From: Bacteroides sp.
GTDB taxonomy: Bacteria > Bacteroidota > Bacteroidia > Bacteroidales > Muribaculaceae
Reading direction: 5' to 3'
DNA length: 64,000 nt
Assembly: GCA_014802265.1 (NCBI GenBank)
Contig: JAAVCP010000058.1
Coordinates: 62,001 to 126,000, forward strand
Numbering within the stretch: position 1 is the stretch's first letter; every line of letters starts with the position of its first letter. This document shows positions 25,634 through 35,046 of this stretch, one piece after another. Position numbers and translations under genes: made by a program. Below the pieces are notes generated by a model. The model made no database searches, had not been told where the DNA came from, and saw nothing but the letters and a program-made list of their open reading frames with translations.

Positions 25634-26467
25634 ATGGCTATTTCAGTGGTGATTAACACCTATAACTCAGCGCGGCTCCTCCCGAAGGTGCTTGAGACGG
25701 TGAGGGATTTTGACGAAATTGTAGTCTGCGACATGGAGTCTATTGATGACACAGTGGAGATTGCAAAAAAATATGGAGCTAAGGTTGTGACGTTTCCCAA
25801 AGAAAATCATAACCATTGTGACCCGGCACGCAACTTTGCAATTAGTCATGCAAGTAACGAGTGGGTATTTGTGGTGGATTCTGACGAACTTGTGAGTGAG
25901 GATTTGCGTAGATTCTTATATAAATTCCTTCAGAAGGCAGAAAAAGATAAGTCGTTGAAAGGACTTTATATCCCACGAAAGAATTATATAATTGACCATT
26001 TCCGCATATCAAAATATCCTGACTACAAGCTGAGATTCTTTGCCAAAGACAAAGCGTATTGGCCACCTGAGATTCATTCTGTGCCGGAGATTGATGGAAA
26101 TGTCAGCAAAATCCCTGCTAATAAGAGAAATCTTGCCTTGGTGCATATCCCACGTAGCTTGACTCAGGTTGTCAACCGTATGAATCGTGTCACCACAATT
26201 GAGATGCTGGAGAGGAGAGGCTCTAAAGTAAATGCTTTTCAGGTAGTGATGCGCCCGGCTTCAGAGTTTATAAGCACATATTTCTTTAAGGGGGCATGCA
26301 GAAACGGGCTTACAGGATTCATTAACTCTGTTAATGTCGCTGTGACAGAGTTCTATCGCCTGGCAAAGATTTATGAAGACTGCCGGGTGCATGAACTGAC
26401 CGGTGTGCGTCTGCATGATGATGCGTCAGCAGCGGAGATAATTGAAAATCTGAGTAAACTTGAATAA
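25634..26467 (+). CDS. Family 2 glycosyltransferase (LPS core type)
   Basis: A 277-residue GT-A fold enzyme. N-terminal AISVVINTYNSARLLPKVLE binds the nucleotide sugar, CDMESIDDTVEIAKKYGA is the first acidic region, and VFVVDSDE carries the DxD-like metal motif (about 78-84). The protein resembles WaaE/KdtX-like beta-1,4-glucosyltransferases of lipopolysaccharide core synthesis. The C-terminal part is Arg-rich and amphipathic. Its sugar donor and acceptor cannot be told from the sequence. It precedes the M28 lipoprotein by 27 nt on the same strand. Confidence 0.85.
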   Translation: MAISVVINTYNSARLLPKVLETVRDFDEIVVCDMESIDDTVEIAKKYGAKVVTFPKENHNHCDPARNFAISHASNEWVFVVDSDELVSEDLRRFLYKFLQKAEKDKSLKGLYIPRKNYIIDHFRISKYPDYKLRFFAKDKAYWPPEIHSVPEIDGNVSKIPANKRNLALVHIPRSLTQVVNRMNRVTTIEMLERRGSKVNAFQVVMRPASEFISTYFFKGACRNGLTGFINSVNVAVTEFYRLAKIYEDCRVHELTGVRLHDDASAAEIIENLSKLE

Positions 26468-26494
26468 AAGCAGTTGGTTAAGATTAATAAGTAG

Positions 26495-27457
26495 ATGCAT
26501 AGAATAATTTTAATGCTTGCAACCGCTCTTGTGTTGGGTGGCTGTGGTGGGAAGAAGGTAGCAGCTGACACAAATGTGCCGGAAATTAAGACCATGGAAG
26601 TAACTTTTGATGCCGACAGTGCTTATTCATACGTTGCAAAACAGGTGGCATTCGGTCCGAGGGTTCCTAATACGGAGGCACACCGTCTGTGTGGCGAATG
26701 GCTTGTCGGGGAATTGAAAAAAAGGGGACTGAATGTAATTGAGCAGCGTGCGCAACTAAAGGCATTTGACGGCACGAAGCTGAATGCCCTTAACATCTTC
26801 GGACAATTTAACCCGGAGAAAGAAGACCGCTTGCTTTTGCTTGCCCACTGGGACTGCCGTCCATGGGCTGATCAGGATCCTGATCCGGCAAAGCGTAAGC
26901 TGCCTGTTGACGGGGCTAATGATGGTGCCAGCGGAGTGGGCGTGATTTTGGAAATTGCACGCCAGCTTTCTCTGAAAAATCCCGACAAGGGGGTTGATGT
27001 GCTATTTGTTGATGCTGAAGACTGGGGCACCGAGGGTGACGAACAGTCGTGGGCAATGGGGGCAAGATATTTCATGGAGCATCTTCCTGTTGAGAATTAT
27101 ATCCCACGCGAGGCTATCCTTCTTGATATGGTTGGAGGGAAGGATGCCGTGTTCTGCCGCGAGTATTTTTCAGAACAGGCAGCTCCGCGGCTTGCCCAGT
27201 CACTTTGGGGAATTGCGGAATCATTGGGTCATGGCTCGATGTTTCTCAACCAATTCGGTGGTGCTGTCACTGACGACCACGTACAGCTGATAGGTCACGG
27301 AATCCCAACTGTAGACATCATTGAATATCACCCGCAAGATGAGGTGGGATTTGACCCTGACTGGCATACCTCTACCGATAACCTTAACGGTATTGACCCC
27401 ACTACCCTTCAAGCCGTAGGAGAAACAGTACTATATTACATAATTACAAATTACTAA
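26495..27457 (+). CDS. M28-family lipoprotein, glutaminyl-peptide cyclotransferase-like
   Basis: A 320-residue lipoprotein (LVLGGC lipobox, Cys17) with an M28/glutaminyl cyclase fold. Zinc-ligand and active-site blocks are [32 protein letters not shown] and the late [20 protein letters not shown]. In Bacteroidota such proteins cyclise N-terminal Gln of exported periplasmic proteins to pyroglutamate, or act as aminopeptidases. The conserved Trp (EDWG, HWD) favours the cyclase reading. It lies between the glycosyltransferase and tyrS with tight spacing (8 nt to tyrS). Confidence 0.83.
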   Translation: MHRIILMLATALVLGGCGGKKVAADTNVPEIKTMEVTFDADSAYSYVAKQVAFGPRVPNTEAHRLCGEWLVGELKKRGLNVIEQRAQLKAFDGTKLNALNIFGQFNPEKEDRLLLLAHWDCRPWADQDPDPAKRKLPVDGANDGASGVGVILEIARQLSLKNPDKGVDVLFVDAEDWGTEGDEQSWAMGARYFMEHLPVENYIPREAILLDMVGGKDAVFCREYFSEQAAPRLAQSLWGIAESLGHGSMFLNQFGGAVTDDHVQLIGHGIPTVDIIEYHPQDEVGFDPDWHTSTDNLNGIDPTTLQAVGETVLYYIITNY

Positions 27458-27465
27458 TTGACAAA

Positions 27466-28758
27466 GTGGATTTTATAGAAGAACTGACATGGCGCGGCAT
27501 GGTGCATACCGTAATGCCGGGCACAGATGAATTACTGAAGAAAGGGATGACTACCGCTTATCTTGGTATTGACCCCACGGCAGACAGCCTTCATATAGGT
27601 CACCTATGTGGCGTTATGATGCTACGACATTTTCAACGTTGCGGTCATAAACCTCTTGCTCTTATTGGCGGTGCCACAGGTATGATCGGCGACCCTTCCG
27701 GCAAAAGTCTTGAGCGCAATCTTCTTGATGAGAATACTCTCCGCCACAATCAGGAGGCTATCAAGAAACAGCTCTCGAAATTCCTTGATTTTGAGAGTGA
27801 TGCCCCTAATAAGGCAGAGATGGTCAATAACTATGATTGGACAAAAGACGTGACTTTCCTTGACTTTGCCCGTGAGATAGGTAAGCATATCACTGTCAAC
27901 TATATGATGGCAAAGGATTCCGTTCAGAAACGTCTTAATGGTGAGGCACGCGATGGACTTAGCTTTACTGAATTTACCTACCAGCTCCTTCAGGGCTTTG
28001 ATTTCCTGACTCTATATCAGGAGAAAGATTGTAAACTTCAGCTTGGCGGTTCCGATCAATGGGGTAATATTACCACCGGCACAGAGCTTATCCGCCGCAA
28101 ACTTGGTGGTGAGGCATTTGCCCTTACCTGCCCACTTATCACTAAGGCTGATGGCGGCAAATTCGGCAAAACGGAGAGTGGCAACGTATGGCTTGACCCA
28201 CGTTATACCTCTCCCTACAAATTCTATCAGTTCTGGCTTAATGTAAGCGACACTGACGCTGAGAAGTATCTTAAGATCTTTACTGCCCTCACTCAGGAGG
28301 AGATTGCTGCCCTTGTGGAAGAGCACGCCAAAGATCCCGGTCAACGTCCGATGCAGAAGCGTCTTGCCAAGGAAGTTACCGTAATGGTGCACAGTGAAGC
28401 GGATTATAACGCCGCAGTTGAGGCAAGCCAGATTTTGTTCAGCAATAAGGCTGACGAGATTCTCCACAATATTGATGAGAAGACTCTTCTTGAGGTGTTT
28501 GAAGGTGTCCCGACATTTAATATTGCCAAATCAGATCTTGAGGCGGGCGTACCTATCCTTGAGCTTCTTGCAACAAAGAGCGCAGTGTTCCCTTCAAAGG
28601 GAGAGGCTCGCAAGATGGTGCAGCAGGGTGGCGTAAGCATCAATAAGAAGAAGGTGACTGATCCTAACGCCGTAATTACTGCCGATGAACTTCTCAATGG
28701 TAAATATCTCCTCGCCCAGCGTGGTAAGAAAAACTATTATCTTCTCATTGCAGAGTAA
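27466..28758 (+). CDS. tyrS: Tyrosyl-tRNA synthetase
   Basis: A 430-residue class I synthetase with a GTG start (27466), 8 nt after the M28 gene stop. LHIGHLCG is the HIGH motif, and KFGKTESGN is the KMSKS equivalent (TyrRS group with KFGKT). The tyrosine pocket includes [10 protein letters not shown] and the [14 protein letters not shown] block. A C-terminal S4 RNA-binding domain covers about 365-430 ([20 protein letters not shown]). It charges tRNA-Tyr. A strong terminator follows. Confidence 0.97.
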   Translation: MDFIEELTWRGMVHTVMPGTDELLKKGMTTAYLGIDPTADSLHIGHLCGVMMLRHFQRCGHKPLALIGGATGMIGDPSGKSLERNLLDENTLRHNQEAIKKQLSKFLDFESDAPNKAEMVNNYDWTKDVTFLDFAREIGKHITVNYMMAKDSVQKRLNGEARDGLSFTEFTYQLLQGFDFLTLYQEKDCKLQLGGSDQWGNITTGTELIRRKLGGEAFALTCPLITKADGGKFGKTESGNVWLDPRYTSPYKFYQFWLNVSDTDAEKYLKIFTALTQEEIAALVEEHAKDPGQRPMQKRLAKEVTVMVHSEADYNAAVEASQILFSNKADEILHNIDEKTLLEVFEGVPTFNIAKSDLEAGVPILELLATKSAVFPSKGEARKMVQQGGVSINKKKVTDPNAVITADELLNGKYLLAQRGKKNYYLLIAE

Positions 28759-28794
28759 GATTTCAATCTTTCAGTAAAAGATCTCAAAATAAGG

Positions 28795-28819
28795 ATAAAG
28801 CCCCTCCATGGGGCTTTAT
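28795..28819 (+). terminator. Terminator of tyrS
   Basis: Perfect 10-bp stem ATAAAGCCCC / GGGGCTTTAT with loop TCCAT, followed by TTTTTG. This separates tyrS from the orphan gene at 28852. Confidence 0.9.
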
Positions 28820-28851
28820 TTTTGCCCATAATTTCAAAATAATTCAAAATT

Positions 28852-30867
28852 ATGGATAGTAAAACTTATTTTATTCCTTTTAAGGCTCGGTCGGGTAAGA
28901 GCGACTATGCATGTTCTGATGGTGAGATTGCCGGAGCAATAAATCTGTATTTTCAAAATGGCTCCCTGAAAACGGGTAATAATAACAATACTCACCGCCT
29001 TCCCCCTTCCTCTGACATGCCGTTTATTAACGGTGTGTTACAGAAGCCGCCACTTCAGGAAGTAGAATTCACCTTGGTGAAAGGTGTAGTTGATGGGTGG
29101 CATATACATTCAGATATGCTCCCGTCGAAAATTATGGCTGTACCATCTGTCGGGAAAAATGAAACGCCTGATGAACATGACTGGGATATACGGGCAATGG
29201 AGGCATTAGCTGATTTTGAGTTAGCGGCAAAGCGGCAGAATCTTTTTACTCAACCGTTTTTCGTTATGACTGCATGGCGTCTGGCTGACGGCTCGCATTT
29301 ATGTCCGTCACCCCCGATGCTTATGATACCCAATTCTGGGGCACCAATGGTGGAGGGTAGTACCGATTTCTCAGTTGACACGATGAAGATGAGTCTTGTG
29401 GCTTCTGCGTGTCGGCTGCAATGGAGGGTAAAGATTCCTGATATGCCGGAGAACTGGAATAGTATTGTCACCCATCTTGATATATTTGTCTCATCTCCCA
29501 TAGCTCTTTATGACCCTAAGGGGACAGCTAAAGGTTATCACAGGGTGGAATGTAAGAATTTTACACATTGTGTCGACTCTGACGGAAACGCAGGTGAGCA
29601 CCGTATTCATTCCTCAGTAATTGTCCAAGGGTGGCAAATTCCTGCAATTGATGATGCAATCGTCACTCAAAATATTCTCAGCATTGATTCATTTTTCTTG
29701 ATAAGCAGGATTCCTACGTCACAACTATCTGCCACGATTGATTTTGAGAATGTGAAATTCAATTGCGGAGGGCTGCCAATACTTTCATCAATGGAAAGTT
29801 ATGTCCCTGATTTTGCTCATCTTTCTGATGTTATGGCAGAGGGACAGACTCTTTTCTCAGGAATAATCACAGCTTGGAATCTTCATATAACCCCACCGCT
29901 TCCTTTGCCTTTATCTTTGTCAACCCCCTATACTAATACGTCAACCCATATGCCAAGATGGGTGTTTCATCCTGATCCCGAAGCATACAGCTATCCTTAC
30001 ATTTGGGGCAGTTTCACTCATTCATTACCATTGTGCCAACACCCTAAAATGAGAGGTTCTTTCTATTGGCGTGGTTTTGACCCATCTGCCACAATTGAGT
30101 CAGATACTGCTGATATTCAAAATAACCTGTCAGAGAGTAGACCCCTTGATCTGCCTGGAGGAGTGTGGAGAAGTGTAAAGGGAAGTTGTCTGCTTTTCCC
30201 AGATAACAGACTGATGAGACTTGATGTGAGGCAGGTCATCGCTGTCTGCCGGGCATTCCGCGCATCGGGATTGGTGGCTACCACGTCTCCTACTGCATAC
30301 GCCTTTACATCAGAGGGTGTGTTTCTGTTAAAGGAGATGGACGACGGCACATTCCGTGATGCAGGGTTGATCTGTGGTTATCGACTTCGAGATGCTTCTT
30401 CATTGGAATTACTTCCAACAGGGGTGCGTTTTGTTACTGATAATGGGGAGATAGTTGTAATAGAAGGAACAAAGGTATCTCTTTGCAGTGACGTTGAGGC
30501 TGTAAGTGATGAAGACGATTCCTGGAAAAAATTCATACCCGAAGAATGGAATTTTAATGATGCTAATTCACCAACAATTGGTAATTGTGGAATAGTAGTT
30601 ACTCGTCCGCTGAAACTGACCACTACAGAGGATAGAAAACATCTTCGCTCAATATCAATAATAGGCACCGGAATGTCTGAATCAGTATCCATGGCAATAT
30701 ACGGCAGTCTCGATTTGACACGTTGGCAGCGCATAGCCTTAGCCGACAGATCGACTGTTACCGGTATATGGGGTGCCGCTTATCGTTTTTTCCGTGTGGC
30801 AATCAAAATATTTTTTCAAGATGATATAAGCGTAGAAGGTATTGTGATTGATACAGTTAAAATGTGA
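28852..30867 (+). CDS. Large protein of probable phage structural origin
   Basis: A 671-residue protein with no signal peptide, TM helix or enzymatic motif. The segment RQNLFTQPFFVMTAWRLADG, continuing SHLCPSPPMLMIPN (about 127-160), and the later SVKGSCLLFPDNRLMRLDV (about 440) recall neck/tail ring proteins of Bacteroidota (crAss-like) phages, which share a 'PFFVRYAxRLxDGSxxxxSxPxLMIP'-type pattern. That resemblance is from memory and weak. The rest is beta-rich with frequent Trp and Pro. It sits alone after the tyrS terminator with no phage genes adjacent; the nearest are at 50-59.6 kb. A surface or unknown function is the alternative. Confidence 0.4.
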   Translation: MDSKTYFIPFKARSGKSDYACSDGEIAGAINLYFQNGSLKTGNNNNTHRLPPSSDMPFINGVLQKPPLQEVEFTLVKGVVDGWHIHSDMLPSKIMAVPSVGKNETPDEHDWDIRAMEALADFELAAKRQNLFTQPFFVMTAWRLADGSHLCPSPPMLMIPNSGAPMVEGSTDFSVDTMKMSLVASACRLQWRVKIPDMPENWNSIVTHLDIFVSSPIALYDPKGTAKGYHRVECKNFTHCVDSDGNAGEHRIHSSVIVQGWQIPAIDDAIVTQNILSIDSFFLISRIPTSQLSATIDFENVKFNCGGLPILSSMESYVPDFAHLSDVMAEGQTLFSGIITAWNLHITPPLPLPLSLSTPYTNTSTHMPRWVFHPDPEAYSYPYIWGSFTHSLPLCQHPKMRGSFYWRGFDPSATIESDTADIQNNLSESRPLDLPGGVWRSVKGSCLLFPDNRLMRLDVRQVIAVCRAFRASGLVATTSPTAYAFTSEGVFLLKEMDDGTFRDAGLICGYRLRDASSLELLPTGVRFVTDNGEIVVIEGTKVSLCSDVEAVSDEDDSWKKFIPEEWNFNDANSPTIGNCGIVVTRPLKLTTTEDRKHLRSISIIGTGMSESVSMAIYGSLDLTRWQRIALADRSTVTGIWGAAYRFFRVAIKIFFQDDISVEGIVIDTVKM

Positions 30868-30928
30868 TTATTATCGGATATTAATTAATATACGTGGAGA
30901 GAATTATTTAAATATTAAAATAATTTAT

Positions 30929-30936
30929 TAACTTTG
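30929..30936 (+). promoter_or_regulatory. Promoter -7 box upstream of the 31064-40764 surface gene cluster
   Basis: TAACTTTG followed by CAATAATTT, 127 nt before the ATG at 31064. The -33 element is not clear. Confidence 0.45.
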
Positions 30937-31063
30937 CAATAATTTAGGAAATTGAAACGATTAAAAATGGTAAAAAAGTCTTTGGGAGATTTGTATGGAT
31001 TTTGGAATCATTTTAAGCAATCATTTTATACTATAATAAATAAAAACTAACATCAGTATTCAC

Positions 31064-33049
31064 ATGAACAAAAAGTCTTTTAGACACCGAAGGGGAAGCA
31101 TTCCCACTATGCTTAAGATCCCCGTTGCCTCTCTGATGGGCGTAGGCATCATCAGTCTTTCGGCATGTCAGGAATCCTCTCTGGATAATCCTGTAGAATC
31201 GGCAGGTGGAGATGTGGTGGTCGTTAAATTGCCGCAATTTAATGCGTCATCTTCTTCCACAGGAGAAACAAATGTCTCTGTGGAACTTTTCCAGTTTACA
31301 AACCAACTGCTGAAAAAGAAGCTCATAGTAGATGGTTCTCAAGAAGATCCTGTGGTGCTCGACAAGGAGTCTTCCACAAAGGTTTTTGCTGTTTATGGCT
31401 ATTCAATTGATGCCATTGAGGGTAAAACCGATGAAGAATCATTCTCACTTACCAAAATTTCTTCTGAGGGAATGTCATCAGCCCCGATATTCTTTTCGAG
31501 TGTGGAGGAGCTGGATCCTGAAGCCAATAGTCTAAATGTGTCTATGACTCGCGGAGTGGCTCGTATTGACATTAACAACGCTAAGGAAAATCTTCAGATA
31601 GAAACGTTGACTGTAGAGAATGCAGCAGCTGAATCCTATGTCTTCCCGGTTGAAGGTAGCGTATGTGAATCGGCAACATTAACCTACTCCTGCAATTTTG
31701 ATGGTCTCCAGGGTCTTAAGAAAGGGGTGGTGACACTCTTTGAAAGCGCCAATCCTGTCACTGTCACTCTCACCGGCTTGGCTGATGGTGAGCCAGTTGA
31801 AATCACAATGCAGACTCCCGCTATCAAGCGAAATAAAGTTTACACCGTATCTCTTGCTTCCGATACTCCTGTAAATCCTGATGATCCCGGTCAGACTACT
31901 ACCGTTAAGTCAACCATAACAGTAGCAGACTGGGAAGACGGTGATGACTATTCTCCCGCTCCCGACGCAACTAATGGCATTAAGCTCGATGTTGAGGCAT
32001 CTGCCTTCCCTGAAAATGTGACTTATGACGAGGCGACTGCCACTATTGATGTCCCTGCCGATGGCTTTGACGATTTCAAAATCGTATTCCGTTCTGACCT
32101 GCGTATAGACATCGACAACTTCACCCTTAATGGTGATTGGGTGGAAAAAGACTCGCTTGTCAGCCGTGGGGCATTCTCAATCAACAATTATAAAGTGACT
32201 GAGAGCGGTGACGATATCCTCACTACATATTCTTTAAAGATATTGCCTCAGCTTGTGGCACGTAGTGAATATGTCATTGATCTTGGGGTGCGTAAGGCTT
32301 CAATGGCGAATGTCTACGATCATGTTAAAATTCGTGTGGCTCAACATCCTGACCAGGTACATACTGTCAACATCGCCGGACACGAATGGATGTGCTTCAA
32401 CGCCACTTCAAATAATATTGAGGAGCAGATATTCCCAATCAGAGGAACAAGTGTCGATGAAATGTATAATGAACATTTTTTTGACTGTCTGGGCATGTAC
32501 TTCCAGTATGGTAAGGAAAATCCTTTCTCACCTTGGACTTCCAACGACCCTGCCCAATTTGCTGAGCAGACACGCGACATACCCTGGAAATCTGTTGACA
32601 GAATGCCTTTGCCTGAAGGTTACCATGTGCCGTCGCTCACTGAATGGAAAGACCTTATCCCACACAACACTACTATCCCGGCATCTTATATGACTCCTTC
32701 CGGTGATTCAATCAAAGCCACGGTAGTCACACTTCCGGGCACACTCGTCACTCCCTCTGAGGCTGCCAACGCCAGAAACTTCAAGATGCGTTACGTGCTT
32801 TTCGAGTCGATTACTACAGGAGCAAAACTTTATCTCCCCATCATGGGATTGAAGAGTAATACAAAAGATGAAGTGCCCGGCATGAGAGGTTATAACTATG
32901 ATGTCCGCACGTCATATTGGGCTGCCGAGGAGCGTTATATATGGCTCATCGACTATAAGACTTTAGACGGTGGAGTGGAAGGAGCATTGCTTCAGCAGAA
33001 CCGTTGGAATGCTGATGGCTTCTTGCCTGTGCGCGGAATCAAAGACTGA
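31064..33049 (+). CDS. Fimbrillin-like lipoprotein with C-terminal FISUMP-type domain (paralogue 1)
   Basis: A 661-residue lipoprotein (IISLSAC lipobox, about residue 35). The N-terminal half has transthyretin-like fimbrial strands with the tell-tale LNVSMTRGVARIDI (about 160-173) seen in FimA/FimB/Mfa proteins. The C-terminal half (from about 430, GHEWMCFNATSN) resembles the Fibrobacter succinogenes major paralogous domain, with GMYFQYGKENPFSPW and GYHVPSLTEWKDL, a fold related to formylglycine-generating enzyme and C-type lectins. A tip adhesin or cell-surface recognition protein is likely. Its 3' half is nearly identical to the gene 64 nt downstream. Confidence 0.75.
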   Translation: MNKKSFRHRRGSIPTMLKIPVASLMGVGIISLSACQESSLDNPVESAGGDVVVVKLPQFNASSSSTGETNVSVELFQFTNQLLKKKLIVDGSQEDPVVLDKESSTKVFAVYGYSIDAIEGKTDEESFSLTKISSEGMSSAPIFFSSVEELDPEANSLNVSMTRGVARIDINNAKENLQIETLTVENAAAESYVFPVEGSVCESATLTYSCNFDGLQGLKKGVVTLFESANPVTVTLTGLADGEPVEITMQTPAIKRNKVYTVSLASDTPVNPDDPGQTTTVKSTITVADWEDGDDYSPAPDATNGIKLDVEASAFPENVTYDEATATIDVPADGFDDFKIVFRSDLRIDIDNFTLNGDWVEKDSLVSRGAFSINNYKVTESGDDILTTYSLKILPQLVARSEYVIDLGVRKASMANVYDHVKIRVAQHPDQVHTVNIAGHEWMCFNATSNNIEEQIFPIRGTSVDEMYNEHFFDCLGMYFQYGKENPFSPWTSNDPAQFAEQTRDIPWKSVDRMPLPEGYHVPSLTEWKDLIPHNTTIPASYMTPSGDSIKATVVTLPGTLVTPSEAANARNFKMRYVLFESITTGAKLYLPIMGLKSNTKDEVPGMRGYNYDVRTSYWAAEERYIWLIDYKTLDGGVEGALLQQNRWNADGFLPVRGIKD

Positions 33050-33112
33050 TCTTCCTACTTTTTTACTTTATAATCGGAATTTCACATAAAAACATAAGTT
33101 TGCAATATTCTT

Positions 33113-34975
33113 ATGAAAATGAATAAAAAAATATATATATGCCTTCCTCTGTTGGGAGCCGCCTTGGCTGGTTGCGAATCGGATGCTAATATGCCGGAAC
33201 CTGCCTCCAACCCGGCAGTCCTTAAGATAAAGGCACCGACCCTCACATCTGAAGACTCAGGTAATTCTGAACTTCCTTCTCAGCTTGATATCTATGAGTT
33301 TGAGGGTGAACAATTCTATCGCTCTCAATCTGTCAGCACTGATGAGGAAAGTGTTGATATAACTATTAAGGGTGATACCAAGGTATTTGCAGTAGCAGGT
33401 GTCACCATAAGTGGCGTGACCCAATCCACCACCCTTGAGGAGTTTATGGCAAAAACTATAGATTCACCTAATGGTGCCAACAGTGCCCCGATGTTCTATG
33501 CAGGTGTTTCTGAACTGACTAATGGTGACGAGAGCATGACACTCGAACTACAGAGGGGAGTGGCACGCATTGATGTGGCTTGTCAGGATTCACGCATAGT
33601 GATCAAAGAAATTATAGTGGATAATGCTCCGGCACAATCATTTATAGTGCCTTGTGAGGCTCCTCTTCAGGAAGTTGAGACCGTCACTTACAAATACTCC
33701 GTAGGTGATGATTTTGACGGAACTATTGAGCAGGCTTTCACTATCTTTGAGTCGGCTAATCCTGTTACTGTGCGTGTAAAAGGTACGTTTGACGGTGATC
33801 TGATGAATATCGTAAGAGAAATACCTTCTATCAGCCGTAATAAAGTCTATACTCTTGGTGTGACAGGCGGCTCTCATCTTGATAGTTCTATATCTATTGC
33901 TGATTGGCAGGATGGAGACAATGTGGAAGGATTACTCGCACTCGGAGAGAATGCCATCAATCTGGAGCAATCCGTTATTCCTGAAGGAGTGAAGATTAAC
34001 ACTGCTGACAATGCTATTTCTTTCCCGCATACCGGTGTTAAGGACATGAAACTTGTATTCGTTACCAAGGCTCCGGTGAAACTCGGCTCTATACTTGGTG
34101 AAAATCCGGCTCTTACCATCGCCGCCCTTGAGCCTGAGAAAACCGAAGATGGATATTCTTCTTCGTTCCTTATCAATGTAACACCTCAGCCCAAATGTGC
34201 CGAGGGCTATGACGTTACCTTGGTGTTCAATAGCACAACAAATTTCTTCCTCAACATGGACGTGGAAGCATCTCCCTATCAGATTCCTACAGTGAAAATT
34301 GCAGGTCATGAGTGGATGTGTTTCAATGCCACTTCAAATGATGTGGATAACCAGCTGTATCTTCCTGATGGAATGACTGTTGATGAGATGTATAATGAGC
34401 ACTTTGTAGACTGTCTGGGCATGTACTTCCAGTATGGTAAGGAAAATCCTTTCTCACCCTGGACTTCCAATGACCCTGCTCAGTTTGCAGATCAGACACG
34501 CGACATACCCTGGAAAACTGTTGGCAGAATGCCTATGCCTAAAGGTTACCATGTGCCGTCGCTCAATGAGTGGAAAGACCTTATCCCTAACAACACTACT
34601 ATCCCGGCATCTTACATGACTCCTTCCGGCGATTCAATCAAAGCCACAGTAGTCACTCTTCCCGGCACACTCATCACTCCCTCTGAGGCTACTAATGCCA
34701 GAAACTTCAAGATGCGTTATGTGCTTTTCGAGTCAGTCTTCACGGGGGCAAAACTTTATCTCCCCATTATGGGAGTGAAGGCTAACAACAAAGATGAAGT
34801 GCCTGGCATGAAAGGTTATAACTATGATGTCCGCACGTCATACTGGGCTGCCGAGGAGCGTTATATATGGCTCATCGACTACAAGATTCTGGAAGGTGAT
34901 GTAGAGGGGGCATTGCTTCAGCAGAACCGTTGGAATGCCGATGGATTCCTTCCTGTACGTGGTATCAAAGACTAA
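33113..34975 (+). CDS. Fimbrillin-like lipoprotein with C-terminal FISUMP-type domain (paralogue 2)
   Basis: A 620-residue lipoprotein (LGAALAGC lipobox, Cys21). It has the same architecture as its neighbour: MTLELQRGVARIDVAC fimbrial strand (about 150), then a C-terminal GHEWMCFNATSND to LPVRGIKD domain. The first 400 residues are strongly diverged from the neighbour, while the last roughly 220 are almost the same (QYGKENPFSPWTSNDPAQFA in both). A TAAGTTTG -7 box (33095-33102) sits 10 nt before the ATG, so it may also be transcribed independently. Confidence 0.75.
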   Translation: MKMNKKIYICLPLLGAALAGCESDANMPEPASNPAVLKIKAPTLTSEDSGNSELPSQLDIYEFEGEQFYRSQSVSTDEESVDITIKGDTKVFAVAGVTISGVTQSTTLEEFMAKTIDSPNGANSAPMFYAGVSELTNGDESMTLELQRGVARIDVACQDSRIVIKEIIVDNAPAQSFIVPCEAPLQEVETVTYKYSVGDDFDGTIEQAFTIFESANPVTVRVKGTFDGDLMNIVREIPSISRNKVYTLGVTGGSHLDSSISIADWQDGDNVEGLLALGENAINLEQSVIPEGVKINTADNAISFPHTGVKDMKLVFVTKAPVKLGSILGENPALTIAALEPEKTEDGYSSSFLINVTPQPKCAEGYDVTLVFNSTTNFFLNMDVEASPYQIPTVKIAGHEWMCFNATSNDVDNQLYLPDGMTVDEMYNEHFVDCLGMYFQYGKENPFSPWTSNDPAQFADQTRDIPWKTVGRMPMPKGYHVPSLNEWKDLIPNNTTIPASYMTPSGDSIKATVVTLPGTLITPSEATNARNFKMRYVLFESVFTGAKLYLPIMGVKANNKDEVPGMKGYNYDVRTSYWAAEERYIWLIDYKILEGDVEGALLQQNRWNADGFLPVRGIKD

Positions 34976-35046
34976 GGTATAGCGACACAAACATCTTAAT
35001 ATTTATTTTAACAACATAAGTCTTCACACTACATAAGTTCTGTCTT

